From the NCBI GenBank assembly GCA_002298965.1, contig DBMN01000292.1, positions 1 to 13,082 of the forward strand: a stretch of DNA of 13,082 nt. Reading direction: 5' to 3'. Shown one piece after another: positions 1 to 6,265 of this stretch. Both the position numbers and the translations under genes were made by a program. A model generated the notes under the pieces. The model ran no database searches. It saw nothing but the letters and a program-made list of their open reading frames with translations, and was not told the DNA's origin. Each line of letters begins with the position of its first letter. The stretch's first letter is position 1. The DNA is from Rhizobiales bacterium UBA697. GTDB lineage: Bacteria > Pseudomonadota > Alphaproteobacteria > Rhizobiales > Ancalomicrobiaceae.

Positions 1-27
1 AGGCGACCCTGGGGTCGCCTTTTATGT
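1..27 (+). terminator. Hairpin with T-rich tail at the window edge
   Basis: The arms AGGCGACC (1-8) and GGTCGCCT (13-20) pair perfectly around a CTGG tetraloop, and TTTTATGTTTTT follows on the plus strand. This is the form of a rho-independent terminator for a plus-strand gene ending left of the window. Because the antiporter-like frame ends just to its right on the minus strand, it could also act in both directions, but the T-tract needed for minus-strand use would lie outside the window. Confidence 0.6.
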
Positions 28-45
28 TTTTGCATCTAGGGATGC

Positions 46-963
46 TTAGAGCACCATGGCGGCAATCCAGCCGAAGATGATGAGCGGGATGTTGTAGTGG
101 ATGAAGGTGGGCACCACGCTGTCCCAGATATGGTCGTGCTGGCCGTCGGCGTTGAGGCCCGAGGTGGGGCCCAGGGTCGAGTCGGAGGCGGGAGAGCCTG
201 CATCCCCCAGGGCGCCGGCGGTGCCGACCAGAGAGATGGTCGCCAGGGGGGAGAAGCCGAGGTGCAGGCACAGCGGTACATAGATGGTGGCGATGATGGG
301 CACGGTGGAGAAGGAGGAGCCGATCCCCATGGTGATGAGCAGGCCCACCAGCAGCATCAGGAAGGCGGCCAGCCCCTTGTGGCCCGCCATCATGCCGGAG
401 ACGGCCTGTACCAGGCTCTCCACCCCGTGGGTCTCTTTCATCACGGCGGCGAAGCCGGCGGCGGAGATCATGATGAAGCCGATGAGGGACATCATGCGCA
501 CGCCCTGAGTGAAGGCATCCTGGCTCTCGCGGAACTTGATGACGCCGCCACAGGTGAAGATGACGAAGCCGGCCAGCGCCCCCAGCACGATGCTGTTGGT
601 CATCAGTTGCAGCCCCAGCGCCACGGCGATGGCCAGCAGGGCGACGACGACCAGGGCGAGGCAGCCGAGGCCGACCCAGCCGAGCCATTCGGCCCGCGAC
701 CACAGATCCGAGATCAGCCGATCGACGGCGAGGCCGAGCGCCAGCGAGACGAGACCGCCGATGCCGACGACGAACACCCGTCGCCAGGGCAAGCCGCGAG
801 CCGGCGGCAGGGCGGCTTCGGCCGGGGTGACCTCGGCGAAGGGTTCGGTGGCGGGCACGATCACCGTGCGGGTGCCGAAGCGGGTGGAGGCGCCCTCGGG
901 GGCGACGACCACGTCGGGGGCATCGACGCGGAAGGCGCGGGGGCGACGCGGGGCCTCGCTCAT
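46..963 (-). CDS. Chimeric frame: YcjF/TIGR01620 N-terminus fused in frame to the C-terminal half of a Na+/H+ antiporter
   Basis: The frame encodes 305 residues from two families. Residues 1-113 look like the N-terminus of an alphaproteobacterial YcjF-type (UPF0283/TIGR01620) inner-membrane protein: a disordered Pro/Ala-rich lead, a membrane segment near 62-80, an 'AEWLGWVGLG' stretch, and a second membrane segment near 95-113. The start codon overlaps the ycjX stop by 4 bases, the usual ycjX-ycjF arrangement. At about residue 114 the sequence switches to the C-terminal ~190 residues of a YuiF/NhaC-like antiporter: several hydrophobic helices, 'GIGSSFSTVPI' (213-223) and 'GDAGSPASDS' (253-262), best matched from memory to gammaproteobacterial (Aeromonas/Vibrio-like) proteins. 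The DUF697-type remainder of YcjF and the first half of the antiporter are both missing, so neither protein should work. The stop is TAA, while every other gene here ends in TGA. A misassembled joint is the simplest explanation; a true deletion or insertion fusion is possible. Confidence 0.85.
   Translation of the reverse strand: MSEAPRRPRAFRVDAPDVVVAPEGASTRFGTRTVIVPATEPFAEVTPAEAALPPARGLPWRRVFVVGIGGLVSLALGLAVDRLISDLWSRAEWLGWVGLGCLALVVVALLAIAVALGLQLMTNSIVLGALAGFVIFTCGGVIKFRESQDAFTQGVRMMSLIGFIMISAAGFAAVMKETHGVESLVQAVSGMMAGHKGLAAFLMLLVGLLITMGIGSSFSTVPIIATIYVPLCLHLGFSPLATISLVGTAGALGDAGSPASDSTLGPTSGLNADGQHDHIWDSVVPTFIHYNIPLIIFGWIAAMVL
610..635. other. Junction between alphaproteobacterial-type and gammaproteobacterial-type DNA
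   Basis: The translated family identity changes between residues 111 and 116 of the minus-strand frame (around 'AIAVAL'). On the right, the protein and codon choice match the ycjX locus. On the left, Ser is mostly TCC/AGC rather than the TCG favoured elsewhere, and the gene ends in TAA. No insertion-sequence end, tRNA or target duplication is visible at the joint. The exact base cannot be fixed because both parents encode a similar Ala/Leu/Val-rich membrane segment here. Confidence 0.7.
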
Positions 964-2630
964 GTCAGGCGATCTCCGATCAGGAACTGCAGGACCCGGT
1001 CGAGCCGGACGTGCGGCAGCGACAGGGAGAGGCCTTCGGCGGTGCGCTCCAGCCGGGGCGGGCGCAGGCGGACGAAGGCGAGGTCGGGGGCGGCGGGGGC
1101 GAAGCTCCGCGCGAGATTCCGCGGGCTGGCGGAAGTCGTTGCGCGAGAATCGGAATTCGCCGTCGCCTCATGTGCCGATTCCGCGACCTCATGTGACGAT
1201 TCCGGAGGTTCGCGTGGAGAATCCGCGGCTTCACGCGCCGATTCCGGTCGTTTTTCCTCCAGTTTCGATTCCGCGGCGTCTTCAAGTTCAGATTCCGATT
1301 CGACCGCCTGGAAAAGTGATTCCGGATCTTCGGGCAAGTCGCCGGGAAAGAAGGCGAATTCGGAATTCGGGTCGAGCGCGACGCCGTCCATCTCCTCGCC
1401 CGGCAGGGGCGTGCCGAGGATGGCGGGGAGCGTCTCGCCGTCGTGTTCGACGATCGCCTCGCGGGTGGCGCGGACGGCGGCGAGCGCCACCACGTCGACC
1501 TCGGCGCCGGACATTTCGGCCCGTTCCATCGCCTCGTCGACGAGGCGGCGGAGGATCGCCTCGAGCCGGTCGTGGGAGGTGCGGTGGAGGTGGTCGGCCT
1601 TGGTGGCGGCGAAGACGATGCGGTCGATCCGCCGCGTCAGGATCGATGACAGCCACGAGGTCTTGCCGGGGCGGAAGCAGCCGAGGATGCCGGCGAGCGC
1701 CTCGCGCAGGTCGGCCACCGCCGCCGGTCCGGCGTCCAGGGCCGCCAGCGCGTCCACCAGCACGATCTGGCGATCGAGACGGGAGAAGTGGTCGCGGAAG
1801 AAGGGACGCACCACCACGTCCTTGTAGGCCTCGTAGCGGCGCTCCATCATCGCGGCGAGCGACTTGGCCGGCGCCACCGTGCCGGGAGGGACGGCGAGCG
1901 GCGCGAAGGTGAGGGCGGGGGAGCCCTCGAGATCGCCGGGCATCAGGAAGCGGCCGGGCGGCAGCGTCGAGAGCGCATGCTCGTCGGCGCGGGCGGCGCG
2001 CAGGTAGTCGGTGAAGAGGGCGGCGAGGCGCCGTGCGGTCGCCTCGTCCTCGGGGGCGAGAGGGTCGACCGCACGGGTCGCAGCCAGCCATGCGCCGGCG
2101 ATCGCGGCATGACCGCCGCGCGACGAACGGGCGATGGTCTCGGCCGACCATTCCGACCACGTCTTGGTCAGCAGCGGCAGGTCGAGCAGCCATTCGCCGG
2201 GGTAGTCGACGATGTCGAGGTGGAGCCGCCCCCGGCCGAAGGCGCGGGCGAAGAGCGAGGTCGAGGCGAATTCCAGCGTCAGCCGCAGCTCGGAGATGCG
2301 GCGGGTCGACGACGGCCACAGGCGCTCGTCGACGAGACGGGCGACATGGGCCTCGACGTCGAAGCGCGGCACGGCGTCGTCGGGCTGGGGCTCGAGGTCG
2401 GCGCGCACGAGACGGCCGCGGGCGGCGGCCTCGAACAGCGGCAGGCGGCCGCCGTTGATCAGATTGTGGACGAGGGCGGTGATGAAGACCGTCTTGCCGG
2501 CACGCGAGAGGCCGGTCACGCCGAGCCGGAGCGTCGGCGTCGCCAGCCCCATGGCGAAGTCGCCGGCATTGGCGAGCGCGTTGCGGGCCTGATCGAGGAA
2601 CGACAGTTCGGGCAGGGTCGTGGGCGACAT
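960..2630 (-). CDS. ycjX: YcjX-like DUF463 P-loop GTPase-type protein
   Basis: This 556-residue protein belongs to the YcjX/DUF463 family of GTPase-like proteins, usually encoded directly before the membrane protein YcjF. It shows a P-loop 'GLSRAGKT' (residues 40-47), a G3-like 'DYPGEW' (142-147) and a guanine-specificity-like 'TKAD' (343-346). The conserved family C-terminus returns near 512-556 ('FVRLRPPRLE', 'DRVLQFLIGDRL'). Between about 435 and 510 lies an acidic, Ser/Glu-rich low-complexity insert with four 7-residue repeats; it is probably disordered and uses codons atypical for this genome. The start at 2630 has GGAGGGA upstream. The stop overlaps the next start as ATGA, implying translational coupling to the ycjF part. 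The family is linked to stress responses in some bacteria; its precise role is unsettled. Confidence 0.93.
   Translation of the reverse strand: MSPTTLPELSFLDQARNALANAGDFAMGLATPTLRLGVTGLSRAGKTVFITALVHNLINGGRLPLFEAAARGRLVRADLEPQPDDAVPRFDVEAHVARLVDERLWPSSTRRISELRLTLEFASTSLFARAFGRGRLHLDIVDYPGEWLLDLPLLTKTWSEWSAETIARSSRGGHAAIAGAWLAATRAVDPLAPEDEATARRLAALFTDYLRAARADEHALSTLPPGRFLMPGDLEGSPALTFAPLAVPPGTVAPAKSLAAMMERRYEAYKDVVVRPFFRDHFSRLDRQIVLVDALAALDAGPAAVADLREALAGILGCFRPGKTSWLSSILTRRIDRIVFAATKADHLHRTSHDRLEAILRRLVDEAMERAEMSGAEVDVVALAAVRATREAIVEHDGETLPAILGTPLPGEEMDGVALDPNSEFAFFPGDLPEDPESLFQAVESESELEDAAESKLEEKRPESAREAADSPREPPESSHEVAESAHEATANSDSRATTSASPRNLARSFAPAAPDLAFVRLRPPRLERTAEGLSLSLPHVRLDRVLQFLIGDRLT
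1147..1322. other. Cluster of nine GANTC (CcrM-type methylation) sites in the 3' part of ycjX
   Basis: GAATC or GATTC starts at 1147, 1177, 1198, 1219, 1240, 1267, 1291, 1297 and 1318. GANTC is the target of the CcrM methyltransferase in most Alphaproteobacteria. With four specified bases, less than one site would be expected by chance in 176 bp. The spacings (30, 21, 21, 21, 27, 24, 6, 21) are multiples of three because each site encodes a Glu-Ser or Asp-Ser dipeptide in the same frame. Whether the cluster has a DNA-level function or only follows from the peptide repeat cannot be told from the sequence. Confidence 0.75.
1161..1244 (-). repeat. Four tandem 21-bp units encoding a 7-residue Glu/Ser repeat inside ycjX
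   Basis: Four imperfect direct repeats (1161-1181, 1182-1202, 1203-1223, 1224-1244) each end in GATTC or GAATC on the plus strand. On the minus strand they encode ESAREAA, DSPREPP, ESSHEVA and ESAHEAT (residues 463-490). Units vary at several positions but keep the frame, so this is a coding minisatellite-like tract. Confidence 0.85.
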
Positions 2631-2722
2631 GCGGGCGGGGCTCCCTCCGGGTCACCCCCCATGTAGGCATCCCGCGCGCCCGGCGCAAAGGGCGCATCGG
2701 GCGAAGCGTCGCGGACGAGGCC

Positions 2723-3280
2723 TCAGTCGGCCTCTTCCTCCTCGACGGCGGCGGCGATCTCCTCGACGAGGTCGATGGTGCGCGGCCGCAGGAAGGCGAC
2801 CAGCCGGCCGCTCTTCGGCTCGACGTCGACCCAGCGCACGGCGGGGAAGTCGACGACGGCGACGCCGCAGGTCGGGAACTTGGTCTCGAGATCCTCGAGC
2901 AGGGTCGGGTGGCCGGTACCGATCAGGGCGAAGGCGGTCTGGGTCAGGCCGGGCTCGTGGCCGATCACCATCAGCGTGGCGGCGGTGCCGCCGTGGCCGC
3001 GGATGGCGTCGATCGTCTCGTCCTCGCCGGCGAGATAGAGGTCGTGGGCGAGGCGGATCTCGCAGTCGGCGGCGAAGTGGGGCATCAGCGGCGCCAGCGT
3101 CTGGCGCGAGCGCAGCGCGGAGGAGGCGAGGATGCGTCCCGGCACCAGACCGAGCTTGGCGAGATGGCGTCCCATCCGCGGCGCGTCCTTCTCGCCGCGA
3201 TCGGAGATCGGGCGCTCGAAGTCGTCGATGGTCTCGTCTCGCTCCGATTTCGCGTGACGCATCAACAGGAGGCGGGGCAT
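2723..3280 (-). CDS. sixA: SixA-like histidine phosphatase (RHG family)
   Basis: This 185-residue protein is a small branch-2-like histidine phosphatase similar to SixA, which removes phosphate from phosphohistidine residues such as those on HPt domains. The catalytic 'RH' motif is at residues 8-9 ('LLMRHAKS'), the second arginine lies in 'SSALRSRQT' (R57), and the second catalytic histidine is in 'VIGHEPGL' (H108). There is no signal peptide, so it should be cytoplasmic. The C-terminus ends in an acidic tail (residues 172-185, rich in Glu). It is transcribed towards ycjX with a 92-base gap in which I see no gene, and is divergent from the fmdB-like gene. The family call is firm; the exact substrate is not, since RHG phosphatases vary widely. 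Confidence 0.88.
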   Translation of the reverse strand: MPRLLLMRHAKSERDETIDDFERPISDRGEKDAPRMGRHLAKLGLVPGRILASSALRSRQTLAPLMPHFAADCEIRLAHDLYLAGEDETIDAIRGHGGTAATLMVIGHEPGLTQTAFALIGTGHPTLLEDLETKFPTCGVAVVDFPAVRWVDVEPKSGRLVAFLRPRTIDLVEEIAAAVEEEEAD

Positions 3281-3453
3281 GCAGGGTCTCGACGCTGTTT
3301 CGACGGTCGGGAATTAACACGAGGCCATGCATGTTACCATGACAGCCATGTGACGGTCGTGACATCTCAGCGGAACGGTTACCGACATCGCGGGCTTTCC
3401 CGACTTGCGCCGTGGCGGCGATCCGGTCATTTCAGGGCGCAGGAGGTTTCCCG

Positions 3454-3684
3454 ATGCCGATCTACGCCTACGAGTGCCGCGCCTGCGGCAAAGAGTTCCA
3501 GACGCTGGTGCGCGGCGGCGAGACGCCGGAATGCCCGGCCTGCGGCGGCGTGGAACTCGAGCGGCAGCTGTCGCTGGTCGCCTCCACGCTGAAGAGCGGC
3601 GACGCCGAGCCGATGGCGGCCTGCGGCGTGCCGATGGGCGCCTGCGGTGCATCCGCCTGCGGCTGTCCGGCGCTGGCGGACTGA
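3454..3684 (+). CDS. FmdB-family small zinc ribbon protein
   Basis: The 76-residue product begins 'MPIYAYECRACGKEF', the hallmark of the FmdB/CxxC_CXXC_SSSS family of putative regulatory or metal-binding proteins. C8/C11 and C27/C30 form the expected CX2C...CX2C zinc ribbon. The C-terminus carries four more cysteines (C57, C64, C69, C71) in a Gly/Ala-rich tail, which may bind a second metal. I chose the ATG at 3454 because AGGAGG (3441-3446) stands at ideal spacing and it gives the family's normal first residues; an upstream in-frame ATG at 3412 would add 14 unrelated residues. It is divergent from sixA across about 173 bases. The biochemical function of the family is not well established. 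Confidence 0.9.
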   Translation: MPIYAYECRACGKEFQTLVRGGETPECPACGGVELERQLSLVASTLKSGDAEPMAACGVPMGACGASACGCPALAD

Positions 3685-3731
3685 GGGGCGGGTTCGGGCG
3701 ACGCGACGGAAGCGGCGATCGGTCGCGCCGT

Positions 3732-3962
3732 TCAGTCGTCCCCTTCGCGCCCCGCCGGATCGGGGCGCCATTCGAGCAGGTCGCCGGGCTGGCAGTCGAG
3801 CTCGCGACAGATCGCTTCGAGCGTCTCGAAGCGGATGCCCTTCACCTTGCCGGACTTGAGCAACGAGACGTTCGGCTCGGTGATGCCGATGCGGGCGGCG
3901 AGATCGCGCGAGCGCATCTTGCGGCGGGCGAGCATGACGTCGAGGTTGACGACGATCGGCAT
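3732..3962 (-). CDS. Small Xre/Cro-type helix-turn-helix regulator
   Basis: This 76-residue protein is almost entirely one helix-turn-helix domain: 'RDLAARIGITEPNVSLLKSGKVKGIRFETLEAICRELDCQPGDLLEW' spans about residues 19-65, with the recognition helix near 28-37. It matches the short YozG-like Cro/C1 regulators usually encoded next to DUF2975 membrane proteins, exactly as found here. The Shine-Dalgarno GAGGAG overlaps the TGA stop of the upstream DUF2975 gene, which suggests translational coupling. The start at 3962 lies 8 bases after that stop. Autoregulation through the inverted repeat upstream of the operon (4557-4584) is plausible but inferred. The tail (66-76) is charged and lacks structure. 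Confidence 0.9.
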   Translation of the reverse strand: MPIVVNLDVMLARRKMRSRDLAARIGITEPNVSLLKSGKVKGIRFETLEAICRELDCQPGDLLEWRPDPAGREGDD

Positions 3963-3970
3963 GGGGCTCC

Positions 3971-4531
3971 TCAGACGATGGCCGCGTGATCTTCGGCGAT
4001 CTCGGCGGCGACCCTGAACACCTGGGCGAGGGCGAGAAGCCCGCCGAGGAACATCAGATTCAAGAGATCGCCGGGCTGGAAGAAGATCGCCATGTAGCGC
4101 GATCCGGGCGGCATGTGCAGTGTCGAGACGATAACCACCAGTGGACGGCTCAGAAATTCCGCGACCATCGCCGCGATGCCGGCGACCGCCGTGCAGCGCA
4201 GCCGCGTCGTCGCCGCGAGCGTGAAGACGTCGCCGGCGAGGAAGCCGGAGAAGAGGCGCCACAGGTGATAGCAGGCGGCCGACAGCAGGGCCCAGCCCGG
4301 AAGCTGCAGCGCGAAGGCGGCGAGCCGCCCGGTCGGCGGGATCTCGGTGATGGCGGCGCGGGCCCAGTAGGAGACCGAGGTGGTGGCCTCGACCGGGTTC
4401 GACCAGTGCATCGCGAGCAGGATGAACACCCACAGCGCATAGATCGGTGCGGCGAGGCGGAGGACATGGCAGAGCCGGCCGATACGGGCCCGCAGGGCGG
4501 CGACGGCAGGGGTGACGGCGGTGTCGATCAT
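3971..4531 (-). CDS. DUF2975 integral membrane protein
   Basis: The product is 186 residues from the ATG at 4531, which is preceded by a GGGAG ribosome site at good spacing; a GTG at 4564 would add 11 residues but has no convincing ribosome site. Four hydrophobic segments are visible near residues 28-43, 70-88, 113-138 and 157-173. The 'LFSGFLAGDVFT' stretch after the second segment resembles the conserved 'F..Y..G.IF' region of DUF2975. The gene lies directly before a small Xre-type regulator, the characteristic partner of this family. No enzymatic or transport function is known to me; such pairs are often thought of as membrane-linked regulatory units. Reasonably sure of the family, unsure of the role. 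Confidence 0.8.
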   Translation of the reverse strand: MIDTAVTPAVAALRARIGRLCHVLRLAAPIYALWVFILLAMHWSNPVEATTSVSYWARAAITEIPPTGRLAAFALQLPGWALLSAACYHLWRLFSGFLAGDVFTLAATTRLRCTAVAGIAAMVAEFLSRPLVVIVSTLHMPPGSRYMAIFFQPGDLLNLMFLGGLLALAQVFRVAAEIAEDHAAIV

Positions 4532-4556
4532 GACGGTCTCCCGAGTGATGGGATCA

Positions 4557-4584
4557 TTTGACACGTGATTTTTTTAATGTCAAA
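4557..4584. promoter_or_regulatory. Inverted repeat TTTGACA-N14-TGTCAAA between divergent genes
   Basis: Two perfect 7-base arms (4557-4563 and 4578-4584) are separated by 14 bases including a run of seven T. The arm centres are 21 bases apart, two helical turns, as expected for a dimeric regulator. Each arm contains TTGACA, a -35-like hexamer, pointing in opposite directions between the DUF2975/HTH operon and the lipoprotein gene. No good -10 box is seen for either direction, so the promoter reading is weaker than the operator reading. Confidence 0.45.
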
Positions 4585-4614
4585 CGATAAAAACTTTTCG
4601 TCCTGGAGGTTGCC

Positions 4615-5256
4615 ATGTCGTCCGTTTGCCGTCTCGTCCTCGTGTTCGCCACCGTCGTCGCCCTGGCGGCCGCGGCGGCGCTGTCGGGCTGTTCCCATGT
4701 GCCGGTCGGCACGATCTGGGCGCTCAGATCGTTCGACCCGGCGACCACCGACCTGGCGCGGCTCAGGGCAGCGGTGGCGATGCCGGCCGACGCGATGCCG
4801 AGCCGGGGCGGGGCGAAGCTGGTGTTGAAGCAGGCGCGGCGCGACGGGTCGGAGGCCGAGGCGCTGGAAGTCGTGCTGGAGGAGGTGCCGCTCGCGGGAG
4901 AGGCGGGGGCAGAGGCGATCCGGGCGAAGCCCGGGCAGGTGGCGCGGGCCTTCCGTGTGCCGATCGCCGATCTGCCGCGGCTCGCCGAGGCGCGGGCGAG
5001 GGCGCGCGAGCGCTCGGCCAAGGAGCCGGGTGCCTTCGTCGGCACGCTGGCGGTCGGCGTCGACGGCTGCCGCGCGCCGGATGCGCCGGTGCCGACGGTG
5101 TTCCGCGTCTCGACCTGGATGAAGACCGCCGACACGCCGGCCTATCTGACGGTGCTCGACGACGTCGACCTCGTCGCCATGATCGGCCGCGAGAAGTTCG
5201 CGGCCGAGGCGAAGGTGTGCGATGCCAAGGACGCCCCGCGCGCCGCCGCGCCGTGA
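4615..5256 (+). CDS. Putative lipoprotein of unknown function
   Basis: I do not recognise the family. The 213-residue product begins with a lipoprotein signal peptide: a hydrophobic Leu/Val/Ala stretch ends in the lipobox 'LSGC' with Cys26 as the lipidation site, so the mature protein should be anchored to a membrane facing the periplasm. The mature part is Ala/Arg/Glu-rich, with a charged, likely helical segment near 122-137 and two further cysteines (C152 and C202) that could form a disulfide. A GGAGG ribosome site lies just before the ATG at 4615. The gene is divergent from the DUF2975/HTH operon and ends 4 bases from the stop of the convergent MoxR-type gene, so it looks like a single-gene unit. 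Codon use is like its neighbours. Confidence 0.8.
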   Translation: MSSVCRLVLVFATVVALAAAAALSGCSHVPVGTIWALRSFDPATTDLARLRAAVAMPADAMPSRGGAKLVLKQARRDGSEAEALEVVLEEVPLAGEAGAEAIRAKPGQVARAFRVPIADLPRLAEARARARERSAKEPGAFVGTLAVGVDGCRAPDAPVPTVFRVSTWMKTADTPAYLTVLDDVDLVAMIGREKFAAEAKVCDAKDAPRAAAP

Positions 5257-5260
5257 CGCC

Positions 5261-6106
5261 TCAGCGTCCTTCGCGGCGCGACAGGAACGCCAGCCGCTCG
5301 AAGAGATGGACGTCCTGCTCGTTCTTGAGCAGGGCGCCGGCGAGCGGCGGGATGGTCTTCTTCGGGTCGGACTGACGCAGCACCTCGTCGTCGACGTCCT
5401 CGTTGAGGAGCAGCTTGATCCAGTCGAGCAGTTCCGAGGTCGAGGGCTTCTTCTTCAGCCCCGGCACGTCGCGGACCTGGAAGAAGATGCGCAGCGCCTC
5501 CTCGAGCAGGCGCTTCTTGAGGCCGGGGAAGTGGACCTCGACGATCTCGGCCATGGTCTCGGGATCGGGGAAGCGGATGTAGTGAAAGAAGCAGCGACGC
5601 AGGAAGGCGTCGGGCAGCTCCTTCTCGTTGTTGGAGGTGACGATGACGACGGGACGGCGCACGGCGCGCACGGTCTCGCCGGTCTCGTAGACGTGGAACT
5701 CCATCCGGTCGATCTCGAGCAGCAGATCGTTGGGGAACTCGATGTCGGCCTTGTCGATCTCGTCGATCAGCAGCACCGGCCGGGTCTCGGCGGTGAAGGC
5801 CTCCCACAGCTTGCCGCGCTTGATGTAGTTGCGGATGTCCTTGACCCGCTCGTCGCCGATCTGGCCGTCGCGCAGGCGCGACACGGCGTCGTATTCGTAG
5901 AGGCCCTGCTGCGCCTTGGTGGTCGACTTCACGTGCCATTCGATCAGCGGCATGCCGAGCGCGGTCGCGACCTCGTGGGCCAGCACCGTCTTGCCGGTGC
6001 CGGGCTCGCCCTTGACCAGCAGCGGGCGCTCCAGCGTGATCGCGGCGTTGACGGCGACGCGCAGATCCTCGGTCGCGACGTAGTCGGTGGTTCCGGTGAA
6101 GCGCAT
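5261..6106 (-). CDS. MoxR-type AAA+ ATPase
   Basis: This 281-residue protein is a MoxR/CbbQ-like AAA+ ATPase, a group that acts as chaperone-like remodelling factors for metal insertion or complex maturation. It shows Walker A 'GEPGTGKT' (33-40), Walker B 'VLLIDE' (111-116), sensor-1 'TSNN' (157-160) and arginine-finger-type 'LRRCFF' (169-174). The region after 180 forms the C-terminal lid. The start at 6106 has GAGGAGA upstream. MoxR genes are typically followed by a VWA-domain (CoxE-like) partner; here the gene downstream is instead the convergent lipoprotein gene, so the partner must lie elsewhere or be absent. It is divergent from flgE across 228 bases. The family is certain, the client protein unknown. 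Confidence 0.92.
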   Translation of the reverse strand: MRFTGTTDYVATEDLRVAVNAAITLERPLLVKGEPGTGKTVLAHEVATALGMPLIEWHVKSTTKAQQGLYEYDAVSRLRDGQIGDERVKDIRNYIKRGKLWEAFTAETRPVLLIDEIDKADIEFPNDLLLEIDRMEFHVYETGETVRAVRRPVVIVTSNNEKELPDAFLRRCFFHYIRFPDPETMAEIVEVHFPGLKKRLLEEALRIFFQVRDVPGLKKKPSTSELLDWIKLLLNEDVDDEVLRQSDPKKTIPPLAGALLKNEQDVHLFERLAFLSRREGR

Positions 6107-6147
6107 GCGGTCTCCTCGTAGGTCGTTCGGCCGGATCGTCGATCACC

Positions 6148-6181
6148 CGGAATCTTCCGCCGGGTTCGGCAAAAGATTCCG
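6148..6181. promoter_or_regulatory. Palindrome with two GANTC sites upstream of the flgE promoter
   Basis: CGGAATCTT (6148-6156) and AAGATTCCG (6173-6181) are perfect 9-base inverted arms. Inside them GCCG and CGGC form a further 4-base pair around GGTT. Each outer arm contains a GANTC site (6150-6154 and 6175-6179). The element lies about 85-130 bases upstream of the -24/-12 promoter, a normal distance for an enhancer-binding site. Binding by a FlbD-like activator is a guess. Confidence 0.5.
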
Positions 6182-6265
6182 CCCGCCCGGTCGAAGCTGC
6201 CCGGCGAGGACGGCAGAATAGCGGGGCCTGCATCGAAAAGGCCAGCGAAATCAGCGTGATCGAAT

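Noticed and set aside
32..45. Small hairpin GCATC-TAGG-GATGC right after the antiporter stop
   Set aside because: Only a 5-base stem; the larger hairpin at 1-20 is the better terminator candidate.
97..1827. Open frame of 576 codons on the plus strand over the chimeric gene and ycjX
   Set aside because: His/Gly/Asp/Gln-rich shadow without motifs; the minus-strand frames have recognisable domains. It only stays open across the junction because both parents are GC-rich.
3314..3400. CATG- and GTGAC-containing short repeats between sixA and the fmdB-like gene
   Set aside because: The arms are 4-5 bases, not well aligned, and no promoter spacing fits; too weak to call an operator.
3685..3731. GCGAC/GTCGC pairs between the convergent fmdB-like and Xre genes
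   Set aside because: Stems are short and there is no T-tract on either strand, so not called a terminator.
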